64,000 nucleotides of DNA from JANXVR01 sp034667405. Lineage in GTDB: Bacteria > Actinomycetota > UBA4738 > HRBIN12. The DNA is taken from positions 1-64,000 of the forward strand of contig JAXDJX010000014.1 of NCBI GenBank assembly GCA_034667405.1, written 5' to 3'. Below the pieces are notes generated by a model. It saw only the letters and a program-made list of their open reading frames with translations, did no database searches and was not told the origin of the DNA. The position numbers and the translations under genes are program-made. Below are positions 53,635-60,653 of this stretch, in pieces. Each line of letters opens with the position of its first letter. The first letter of the stretch is position 1.

Positions 53635-53942
53635 CTTGCCTCTTTTCCTGCGTTGGCCATGGGCCGGTCCCGATGGGGCGACCACATGGGTCTGGCGGCT
53701 TCACGTGCTGAGTGATCCTCACCTCCTCCGGGTGAACGACGTGCTGCTCCCATGTCCCGCTTCCGCGGTGGTGTCACGGGGTTTCGGGGGCGTACCGGGG
53801 GTCTAACGGCGTAGGGCTGATGCTGTCTCGCCTACGCCCTTTGACCCTACCGCCAGTGCCCATCTCACGCAACCCCACCGGTCGACGAGGTGGTCAACTC
53901 GAACGGGTGCTGCATGGATGGCAGCCTCTGCCGTGAGCTGAT

Positions 53943-54848
53943 TCAGGCCGGGATCGGGAGCACGGTCGCGGTGGCCCCGTTGTTCGGGGGCGTGCCCAGT
54001 CCCAGGAAGGCGTACATCCCCGCCTCCAGCGAATAGTGGTTGTAGGCCGTCGCGTCCTGTGTGCCCGGGGTGACGCCGTTCCCGACCTCGAGGGTCACGA
54101 TCCTGTTGTTCGTGCGCGTCCCCTCGTCCCAGGTGAGGACGACCGTGATATCGGGTTCGTTCAAAAGTTGCGGCACGACTCGCGAGAGCCAGTCGTCCGA
54201 GAGCTTCATGGGGCTGGTTGCGGTGTATTCCCCGTCGAACGCCGGACACGTCGCACCGTTCTTGGGCAGCGTGTGCATGTCGTCGCACTGGTTCGGGATG
54301 AGATACGTGAGGCTAGGGAGGGTGGACGGCGTTAACGTGTCTTCTGTGAGCGGTTTCGCGTTCGTCATGCAGGTCTCGTTCGCCCGGAACATGTACGCCG
54401 GGTCGTGCATGGTGGTGTAGAGCGGATGGGTGGTGCCGGGGACCGGGCCGGTGGATGCGCCGCTGCAGTTGGCGCTCATGGACTCCTCGAGTTCCACCCA
54501 CGACAAGGCTCCTCCGCTGGCGTCGATCGCCTTGAAGATGTTCTCGGGGGTCGGCGGGGGCGCAGCCGTGAGGCCGCTGGTCATCGCCCGATAGTCCCGC
54601 GCGCTGCCGCTGGCGACCGCCGAGTAATTCGTGAAGAGCAACCCATCCGTCACCAGCGTATGGATGTAGGGCGTTGCCAACGGTGCGCTCATGACCTTGG
54701 TGTAGGTCTTGTTCTCCAACACGATGACCACGAGCCGGCCGCCGGTGGCGTGCGCGGCCGGAGATGTGGCAGCGAAGCCGGTGAGCAGCAGGATGGCGCC
54801 CATGAGGGCGGCACGTCCTCGTTTCGGCAGGGTGGTGAGCGGGGGCAT
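53943..54848 (-). CDS. secreted alkaline-phosphatase-fold phosphoesterase
   Basis: A 301-residue exported protein. GGAG lies four bases before the ATG at 54848; the signal helix is ALMGAILLLTGFAATSPA. LVVIVLENKTYTKVM provides the metal-binding Glu-Asn, and DITVVLTWDEGT the second metal site (Asp, Glu). This is the same overall motif order as the protein at 23643-24683, which it resembles in size. It would act on phosphate esters outside the cell. It is a single-gene unit. Confidence 0.78.
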   Translation of the reverse strand: MPPLTTLPKRGRAALMGAILLLTGFAATSPAAHATGGRLVVIVLENKTYTKVMSAPLATPYIHTLVTDGLLFTNYSAVASGSARDYRAMTSGLTAAPPPTPENIFKAIDASGGALSWVELEESMSANCSGASTGPVPGTTHPLYTTMHDPAYMFRANETCMTNAKPLTEDTLTPSTLPSLTYLIPNQCDDMHTLPKNGATCPAFDGEYTATSPMKLSDDWLSRVVPQLLNEPDITVVLTWDEGTRTNNRIVTLEVGNGVTPGTQDATAYNHYSLEAGMYAFLGLGTPPNNGATATVLPIPA

Positions 54849-55331
54849 CGATCTCCATCGGGTCGGGGGCGCGGCGTCGGTGTCCGACCCGCCAGCGTAC
54901 CCACATCCGGGAGAAAGGTGCATCCTCCACAAGTCGGTGATCGGGCCTGTCGGCCGGATCGACCGTGCTGCAACGATGAACGATCCGTGACGAGGATGTG
55001 AAGAACCGGCGATGCCGTTGCACGTTCGGCGATGCCGACGCTACGGTGTCCCGGTCGACCAGACGACTGGAGGCCGCGACGCACGAACCCCGTGTCGCGG
55101 CTTCTTCCGTTCCCGGGCAGTCGACGACCCGGGATGACGCACTAGGAGGTGCCGACCGTGAGGCCCCTGCTGTTTCTCTTGACCAGACCCGTTGATCGAT
55201 ATGAGACCACTCGCTGCTGCGACGACCGTCCGCACGCGACCGTTCCCTCCGACAGGCCGGCGTGGCCGCTCAGATGGCCGCGGAAGCTGCACGCGGCGGC
55301 CGGGCCTTCGTTCGCCGTATTCCGGCGGCAG
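54849..55331. other. intergenic region between divergent genes
   Basis: About 480 bases hold the divergent promoters of the phosphoesterase and the PRC-barrel gene. A GGAGG at 55144-55148 precedes a GTG at 55158 in frame with the PRC-barrel gene, but the residues between do not look coding. No other feature is visible. Confidence 0.35.
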
Positions 55332-55577
55332 ATGTCGCAACCGGTTAGCGCAACGGTGGACGCCGGAACGCCGGTGATCAGTTCATCCGGTCGCGAGGTG
55401 GGAACCGTCTCCAGCCTGGTGGTCGAGTTGCCATCGGGACGCGCGTCCTATGCCGTCACCCCGGAGGCCGCAGAAGGGCGGGTGTTGCTCCTTCCTCGTG
55501 ACGCCCTTCGCCCGGCGGAGGACTCGGCCGTGGTCGAGGAGCGCGTGCTCCACCGTCTCGCGCGCAAGAGCGCCTGA
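55332..55577 (+). CDS. small PRC-barrel-like protein
   Basis: An 81-residue protein whose GTPVISSSGREVGTVSSLVV and VLLLPRDALRPAED resemble PRC-barrel-type small domains, with the same strand pattern. The ATG at 55332 has only a weak site; a GTG at 55158 with GGAGG is the alternative and would add 58 poorly convincing residues. PRC-barrel proteins bind RNA or other macromolecules or act in stress responses; nothing nearby narrows this. Confidence 0.5.
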   Translation: MSQPVSATVDAGTPVISSSGREVGTVSSLVVELPSGRASYAVTPEAAEGRVLLLPRDALRPAEDSAVVEERVLHRLARKSA

Positions 55578-55581
55578 CGCC

Positions 55582-56610
55582 TCACCGCAGGGGCGCCGGT
55601 AGGGCTCCCATCCGGGAGTGCATCTTCGGCGAGCCGGGTGTGACGGACGTGCGGAGCGGGAGCTTCGTGGCGGCCGCGGTGTTCGCGCCGGCGACTTCAT
55701 AGATGTCCGAGTAGTACGAGCCGGAGCACTTGTACGGATCGAAGTAGATGTTGTCGTTCCCACCCAGGTCGATCGCGTCATAGGTCGTCGAGATGTCCAT
55801 GCCGGAGGGCATCTTGCTCACGACCACCGTCGAGGAGACCGGCGTGCCGATCGTCCACCGGACCAGTTTGACGGCGGCCCCGCATGCGTTGTGTGACTGG
55901 ATGTAATAGAGCGTTCCGGTGGCGCCATCGATCGACGGCGAGTACTGCTCGAACCCGAGCGGGTTCTTCAAGCGGTGGACCTTCGCTGCGCCGATGTCGT
56001 AGTACCAGACCCGGCAGTGTGGGGTGCACGTGTACCACGTCGCGTATTGATCGCTCACCTGCGACGGGACGATGCAGAGACAGCCGAGCGGCAGGCTCGC
56101 GAGCTTCGTGGTCGTCTGGGTGTTGCGATCGTAGAGCATGACCTTGTCGGGGGCGTTCGGCCTGAAGACGGCGGGCGACCTGCCGAACAGGATGAATCCC
56201 GGCGAGATCGATGGTGCCCATTCCCACGCGTCGGTGTCGACGCCGACGGGAGGATCGGTTCGTACGTGGGTCGCGAGATCGAACATGTAGAGGTTGGATG
56301 CTCGGTTCTCGACCTCCTGGTAGATCGACTCCGTGGTGTTGCCCGTGATCCCGGCCGAGTATCCGGCCGTGTTCGAGCGGTTCATCTTCACAGGCGTGCT
56401 CAGAGGAAGGGTCGAGCTATAGGCGTCATAGTGGTTCGGCTTCGCAGTCGAGTTCTGGTTCCACGTCAGGTAGCTGTCATTGGCTGCAGGGTTCAGCTGG
56501 TCGATCTTCGACCCGCCGAGCACCTTGGTCGGGGTCAGGTTTGCCCATGCCTCGAGGCTGGACACGAGAACGAGGAACGAGACGATGGAAGCCGCTGCCA
56601 GACGCTTCAT
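55582..56610 (-). CDS. secreted propeller-like hypothetical protein
   Basis: A 342-residue exported protein. GGAGAGGA precedes the ATG, and the signal peptide (MKRLAAASIVSFLVLVSS) ends near EAWA. The chain has TolB-like beta-propeller features (LNPAANDSYLTWNQNST, PSISPGFILFGRSPA, QYSPSIDGATGTLYYIQS) but no strong PD40 motif. Several Cys occur (LGCLCIVPSQ, YTCTPHCRVWY). Probably a binding protein. It is a single gene facing away from the SnoaL pair. Confidence 0.65.
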   Translation of the reverse strand: MKRLAAASIVSFLVLVSSLEAWANLTPTKVLGGSKIDQLNPAANDSYLTWNQNSTAKPNHYDAYSSTLPLSTPVKMNRSNTAGYSAGITGNTTESIYQEVENRASNLYMFDLATHVRTDPPVGVDTDAWEWAPSISPGFILFGRSPAVFRPNAPDKVMLYDRNTQTTTKLASLPLGCLCIVPSQVSDQYATWYTCTPHCRVWYYDIGAAKVHRLKNPLGFEQYSPSIDGATGTLYYIQSHNACGAAVKLVRWTIGTPVSSTVVVSKMPSGMDISTTYDAIDLGGNDNIYFDPYKCSGSYYSDIYEVAGANTAAATKLPLRTSVTPGSPKMHSRMGALPAPLR

Positions 56611-56736
56611 GGGAGGTCCTCTCCGGGTTGGCGGATCGTCGGATTATCGGCTTCCATGAGACCGCAAGGCGGGCACCCCTTGCCCTTTGAAGCGCGGTGG
56701 ATGTAGCGTCGATGAATCGCACCCGAAGGGGGAGGG

Positions 56737-57159
56737 ATGGATAACGTTGCGGTCATCCGTAGGGTCGAGGAGGCGTGGAAGGCGCACGACCTGGACACCC
56801 TGAACGATCTGTTCGCGCCGGATTTCCAGGCGCACACGCCCGGCTCCGACTCGCTGCCGCCCGGTGTCGAGGGCGCGAAGATGGCGCACCAGAGTTCGAT
56901 GCAGGCGTTCCCGGACCGTCAGAACCAGATCCACGACATCTTCGGCGAAGGTGAGTTCGTGGTCTCGCATGTGTCGATGAGCGGCACGAACAAAGGCGGT
57001 CTTCCGTGGTTCGGCATCCCCGCGAACCAAGCGAAGATCAACGATGTGAACTGGATCACGATCTTCCGTCTGGAGGACGGCAAGGTGAAGGAGTCGTGGG
57101 CGACCATGGAGGTGCCGAAGCTGATGTCGCAGCTCGGCGCGATGCCGGGAGGGATGTGA
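56737..57159 (+). CDS. SnoaL-like fold protein (ester cyclase family)
   Basis: A 140-residue SnoaL/NTF2-fold protein. The start VIRRVEEAWKAHDLDTLNDL and the segment FAPDFQAHTPGSDSLPPGVE are family-typical; later WITIFRLEDGKVKESWATME is the fold's last strands. GGGGGAGG precedes the ATG. The family includes polyketide cyclases and many proteins of unknown role. It is followed immediately by a paralogue in the same direction. Confidence 0.82.
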   Translation: MDNVAVIRRVEEAWKAHDLDTLNDLFAPDFQAHTPGSDSLPPGVEGAKMAHQSSMQAFPDRQNQIHDIFGEGEFVVSHVSMSGTNKGGLPWFGIPANQAKINDVNWITIFRLEDGKVKESWATMEVPKLMSQLGAMPGGM

Positions 57160-57160
57160 C

Positions 57161-57613
57161 ATGACCACACCCGAAGAGAACAAGCGCCTCGCTCTCGAGT
57201 TCAGCGAGAAGGTCTTCAACGAGCACGACGTGGGCTACCTGAAAGACTCGCTCTCCGAAGAGTTCAGAGATCGGTCGCCCGCCCCCGGGATGGGCGACGA
57301 CAAAGTGTCGTGCATCGCGTTCTTCGAGCAACTGTTCCAGAACATGCCCGACATCCACTGTGAGGTTCTCCATGCGGTCGCCTCCGGCAACAAGGTGGCG
57401 ATCCACGGGATGTACACCGGCACCGACACCGGCGGGTTCATGCCGGGCATGGAGCCGACGAACAAGCGGGTGTCGATGGCATCCATCGATATCTCGGAGT
57501 TCGACCAGGATGGGAAACAGGTCGGACATTTCGGGATCCAGGACACGATGAGCGCGATGATGCAGCTCGGCTTGGTGCCGATGCCGGAGGGCGCCGAGCA
57601 GCACGACCACTGA
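57161..57613 (+). CDS. SnoaL-like fold protein (ester cyclase family), second copy
   Basis: A 150-residue SnoaL/NTF2-fold protein (LALEFSEKVFNEHDVGYLKD, then SCIAFFEQLFQNMPDIHCEV). Its ATG lies one base after the stop of the upstream paralogue, so the two are co-translated. The pair may form a heterodimer, as NTF2-fold proteins often dimerise; this is inference. A strong hairpin terminator follows. Confidence 0.82.
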   Translation: MTTPEENKRLALEFSEKVFNEHDVGYLKDSLSEEFRDRSPAPGMGDDKVSCIAFFEQLFQNMPDIHCEVLHAVASGNKVAIHGMYTGTDTGGFMPGMEPTNKRVSMASIDISEFDQDGKQVGHFGIQDTMSAMMQLGLVPMPEGAEQHDH

Positions 57614-57624
57614 GGACCCCACGC

Positions 57625-57656
57625 AAGGAGCCCGGGCGGGTTCGCCCGGGCTCCTT
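57625..57656. terminator. strong hairpin between convergent genes
   Basis: AAGGAGCCCGGGCG and CGCCCGGGCTCCTT form a 14-base-pair stem with a GGTT loop. No long T-run follows on either strand, but a stem of this strength between the ends of convergent genes probably stops transcription in both directions. Confidence 0.75.
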
Positions 57657-57682
57657 CGTGTTCGTGACCGGTTCGCGTGTGG

Positions 57683-58075
57683 CTAGGCGGCGAACTGCGC
57701 GGTGCCCTTGCAGACCTCGCCCGAGGCACTGTTCACGGCGCGACCAGTGATCGTGTCGGTGCCGGCGTTATTGCCCGTGACCTGGCGGACGGTGAACGAA
57801 CCGCTCGCACCCTGGGTCACCCGGTTGCCCTGGAAGAAGGTGTTCCCGTCGTGCGTCAGGCGAACGTGCCAGGTCTGGCCGACGTGGTTCGAATCGACCT
57901 CGAACTCCACTTCGATGCGGCCGTTCTCGGGGCTGAGCTTCAACTTCCAGTCGCTCGAGCCACTGCATGCTCCGCGCTTGATGACGTCTCCGTCCTTGGC
58001 CATCGCGGCCGGCGCGACGCCGAGAAGACCGACGATCGCGGCGACGGCGATAGTGCTCTTGAGTCCCTTTCGCAT
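57683..58075 (-). CDS. small secreted protein, copy 1 of a tandem pair
   Basis: A 130-residue exported protein. AAGGAG lies six bases before the ATG at 58075; the signal peptide ends near AMA. The mature chain contains RGACSGSSDWKLKL, VDSNHVGQTWHVRL and GEVCKGTAQ; the two Cys probably pair. It shares its motif order with the gene at 58195-58584. The role is unknown; the beta-rich fold suggests a surface or binding protein. Confidence 0.75.
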   Translation of the reverse strand: MRKGLKSTIAVAAIVGLLGVAPAAMAKDGDVIKRGACSGSSDWKLKLSPENGRIEVEFEVDSNHVGQTWHVRLTHDGNTFFQGNRVTQGASGSFTVRQVTGNNAGTDTITGRAVNSASGEVCKGTAQFAA

Positions 58076-58194
58076 CCCCTGCTCCTTCTGCTCGGTGGCC
58101 CGGTTGGTCCGAACCGCTCCCGAGGCAGACACTCGCAGTGGCTCGGTCGGGTTCACAACGGGACGTTGGTCTCGCGACCTCGAGGCCCTGCGGC

Positions 58195-58584
58195 CTAGAG
58201 CGTTGCCTTGCCGCCGCAGGTCTCGCCGGTGACCAGGTTGTTCCCGGCTGCCTTGATCGCATCCGGGCCAACGCGGTTGGTGGTGTGCGTGCGGACCTCG
58301 AGGTACCCGCCCAAGGACGACGTGCGCGTTCCCGAGAAGATGCCGGTGCCGTTGTCGCTCATGAAGATGTGCCAATCCTGGCCGGACGCACCGCCGTCGA
58401 TCCGGTATCGCACCCGCAGGCGGCCGCCGTCTTCCTTCTGAACGTCGAGCCTCCAGTCGCTCCGCCCGCTGCACGAACCGCGGCGGCTGACCCCGCCGCC
58501 CGACGCCAGGGCTGCCGAGGGGACCGCCAGGGCCGCGGCGAGGATGACAGCGACGGCGAGCCGGAGGATCCGGACACATGACAT
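58195..58584 (-). CDS. small secreted protein, copy 2 of a tandem pair
   Basis: A 129-residue exported protein. The signal peptide (RLAVAVILAAALAVPSAALA) leads to a mature domain with RGSCSGRSDWRLDVQ, GASGQDWHIFMSD and GETCGGKATL, aligning with the same positions of its neighbour. It lies about 120 bases upstream of the other copy on the same strand. Divergence between copies is considerable, so the duplication is old. Function unknown. Confidence 0.75.
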   Translation of the reverse strand: MSCVRILRLAVAVILAAALAVPSAALASGGGVSRRGSCSGRSDWRLDVQKEDGGRLRVRYRIDGGASGQDWHIFMSDNGTGIFSGTRTSSLGGYLEVRTHTTNRVGPDAIKAAGNNLVTGETCGGKATL

Positions 58585-58660
58585 GTATCCCAGGATGACC
58601 CCTGCCGGGTCGCGCTTCCAACGGGACCTTGGTCTCGAGACCCGGGGAGCAACGGCGGGT

Positions 58661-59290
58661 TCAGTCGGGGGCGAGCAGCCCGTTCCGCTCTGCCCAAAGG
58701 GCCGCCTGCGTTCGATCCGCCACGCCGATCGACTGGAAGACCCGGGTGAGATGCCCTTTCACCGTCTTCTCGCTGATCCCGAGCTTGCGGGCGATCTGCT
58801 TGTTCGCCAGCCCGCTCGCGGCCAGGACCAGCACCTGGCGTTCCCGGTCGGAGAGGTCGCCGGCCGGGGGAGCGGTGGTTCGCGCAGCGATCACCTCCGC
58901 GGCAGCCTTCGGCGCCAACGGGCTCTCACCCCGTGCGGCAGCCAGGATCCCGCGGTGGAGTTCGTCGGGGTCGGCGTCCTTCAACAGGTAGCCGATCGCC
59001 CCGGCCTCCAGGGCTTGCATGATGCGGTCGCGATCCGAGAACGAGGTGAACAGGACCACGCGCGTCTCGGGTGCTTGTGACCGGATCCGTCGCGTCGCCT
59101 CGATGCCGTCCATCTCCGGCATCTCCAGGTCAAGGAGCGCGACGTTCGGTGTGAGGGACACGCAGAGCCGGAGAGCGTCCTCGCCGTTCACACCGGTTCC
59201 GACGAGTTGGACATCGTCGAACGTGTCGATGAGTTGCTCCAACCCTGTTCGCACCACCTTGTGGTCGTCGGCGATCACCAGGCTGATCAT
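58661..59290 (-). CDS. NarL/FixJ-family response regulator
   Basis: A 209-residue two-component regulator. The receiver domain has ADDH at the acidic pocket, Asp54 (LLDLEMPEMDG) as the phosphate acceptor and YLLKDAD with the conserved Lys. The C-terminal LuxR-type helix-turn-helix reads LSDRERQVLVLAASGLANKQ, then ISEKTVKGHLTRVF. Its ATG overlaps the end of the kinase gene by four bases, so the pair is co-translated. The targets are unknown. Confidence 0.95.
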   Translation of the reverse strand: MISLVIADDHKVVRTGLEQLIDTFDDVQLVGTGVNGEDALRLCVSLTPNVALLDLEMPEMDGIEATRRIRSQAPETRVVLFTSFSDRDRIMQALEAGAIGYLLKDADPDELHRGILAAARGESPLAPKAAAEVIAARTTAPPAGDLSDRERQVLVLAASGLANKQIARKLGISEKTVKGHLTRVFQSIGVADRTQAALWAERNGLLAPD

Positions 59291-60591
59291 GCGGATGGAA
59301 CCTTCACGCGAATGGTCGTGCCGTGGTCCGGGGCAGAGGTGATGTCGACGGTGGCGCCGGCGTCGCGGGCGAGGTCCGCGAGCAGCCGCAGGCCCAGATG
59401 TCCTTCCGACCGGGCGGCTTCGGCCTGTGGAGGTGAGAACCCCCGGCCGTCGTCGACGATCTCAAGCGTCGCCGAGTCGTTCTCACGAGCAAGCCGAACC
59501 CGGACGTTGGTCGCCTCGGCGTGTGCGGTGACGTTGCGGACAGCCTCTTGCGCGGCGCGGAAAAGCAGCGACTCCACCTGCGGCGGAAGGTTGAGTGCCT
59601 GGTCGATATCCAGGTCGACCGCGATGCCGTAGCCGGCCAGCGGCGCGGTGAGATCCGCGAGGGCAGCGGAGATGCCGGCGCGTTCGAGCGTTGGCGGATA
59701 GATCCCCATCAACGACGAGCGTAACGAACGCATCCCCAGACGCGTCCGTTCGCCGGCGTCGCGGAGTGCCGCCGACGCCTCGGGGTCGTCGGCCTCCAAT
59801 CGGTCCGCAGCTGCGGCCAGGGACATCGATACCCCGGCCAGCTGCTGGACCGGCCCGTCGTGCAGATCGCCCGCGATCCTTCGGCGTTCAAGGTCCGACG
59901 CGTCGATCGCCCGCTGCAGGAGGCGTTCGCGCTCGCGCTGACCTTCGCGGACTCGCCCGGCCAGCCGGGAGGCCAGCGGGATCTGCAGCAGGGCGAGCGC
60001 GATCAAGGCGATCGCCAGCACCGGGAGGAACGCCCGCCAGAGCTGCTGCGCGCTGGTCGAGACCGAGTCATAGAGAAGGTATGCCTCGAACAGGACCGGC
60101 TGCCCGCCCTTCGTATCCAGGGGCAGGTAGACCTCCAGGAGTTGGCCGAAGCCGCGTTCGAACCGGTTCTCCGGTTCGCTCAGATCGCTGACGTCTGCAT
60201 CGACGACGTCGGTGCGCAGCGCGTACAGCTCGTCTGCACCCAGGGTGAAGCGCTCGCCGATCAGGTCCGGCTCATCGGAATAGAGGATCGTGCCGTCCGG
60301 CGCCCAGATCTTGACGCGCACGATCGGGTCGCGGATCACGTCCGTGAGGACCAACTCGTCGAGCGCACCGAGGCTCGCCGCGTCGCCATTGAGGATCCCG
60401 TCCTTCAACCTCGGTTGCACCACCGCTCGGGCCGCCACGCTGGTGATGTCCTTGGCCTGCCGTATCGCCTCGGCCTGTCCCACCCGCTGCATGACCACGA
60501 CGCCCACCACGCCGACCAGCACCAGGACGATCGTGCCCGAGAGGGCGAACGTCAGCACGGCCTTCGTGACCGACATGGGTTTCCTGTTCAC
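59287..60591 (-). CDS. sensor histidine kinase (HisKA_3 type)
   Basis: A 434-residue membrane sensor. GGAG lies five bases before the GTG at 60591. Helices lie at about 12-33 and 188-205, with an outer sensing domain between (VRVKIWAPDGTILYSDEPDL). The HisKA_3 box is RRRIAGDLHDGPVQQLAGVS with His244; the ATPase domain carries AAQEAVRNVTAHA (N box) and DDGRGF (G1), then HLGLRLLADLA. It phosphorylates the adjacent regulator. The signal is unknown. Confidence 0.93.
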   Translation of the reverse strand: MNRKPMSVTKAVLTFALSGTIVLVLVGVVGVVVMQRVGQAEAIRQAKDITSVAARAVVQPRLKDGILNGDAASLGALDELVLTDVIRDPIVRVKIWAPDGTILYSDEPDLIGERFTLGADELYALRTDVVDADVSDLSEPENRFERGFGQLLEVYLPLDTKGGQPVLFEAYLLYDSVSTSAQQLWRAFLPVLAIALIALALLQIPLASRLAGRVREGQRERERLLQRAIDASDLERRRIAGDLHDGPVQQLAGVSMSLAAAADRLEADDPEASAALRDAGERTRLGMRSLRSSLMGIYPPTLERAGISAALADLTAPLAGYGIAVDLDIDQALNLPPQVESLLFRAAQEAVRNVTAHAEATNVRVRLARENDSATLEIVDDGRGFSPPQAEAARSEGHLGLRLLADLARDAGATVDITSAPDHGTTIRVKVPSA

Positions 60592-60653
60592 GGGATCTCC
60601 GGATGGAGCGGGGACCGCTCCGTTCCCGGGAGCCTACCCAGCGTGGAGGTTCC

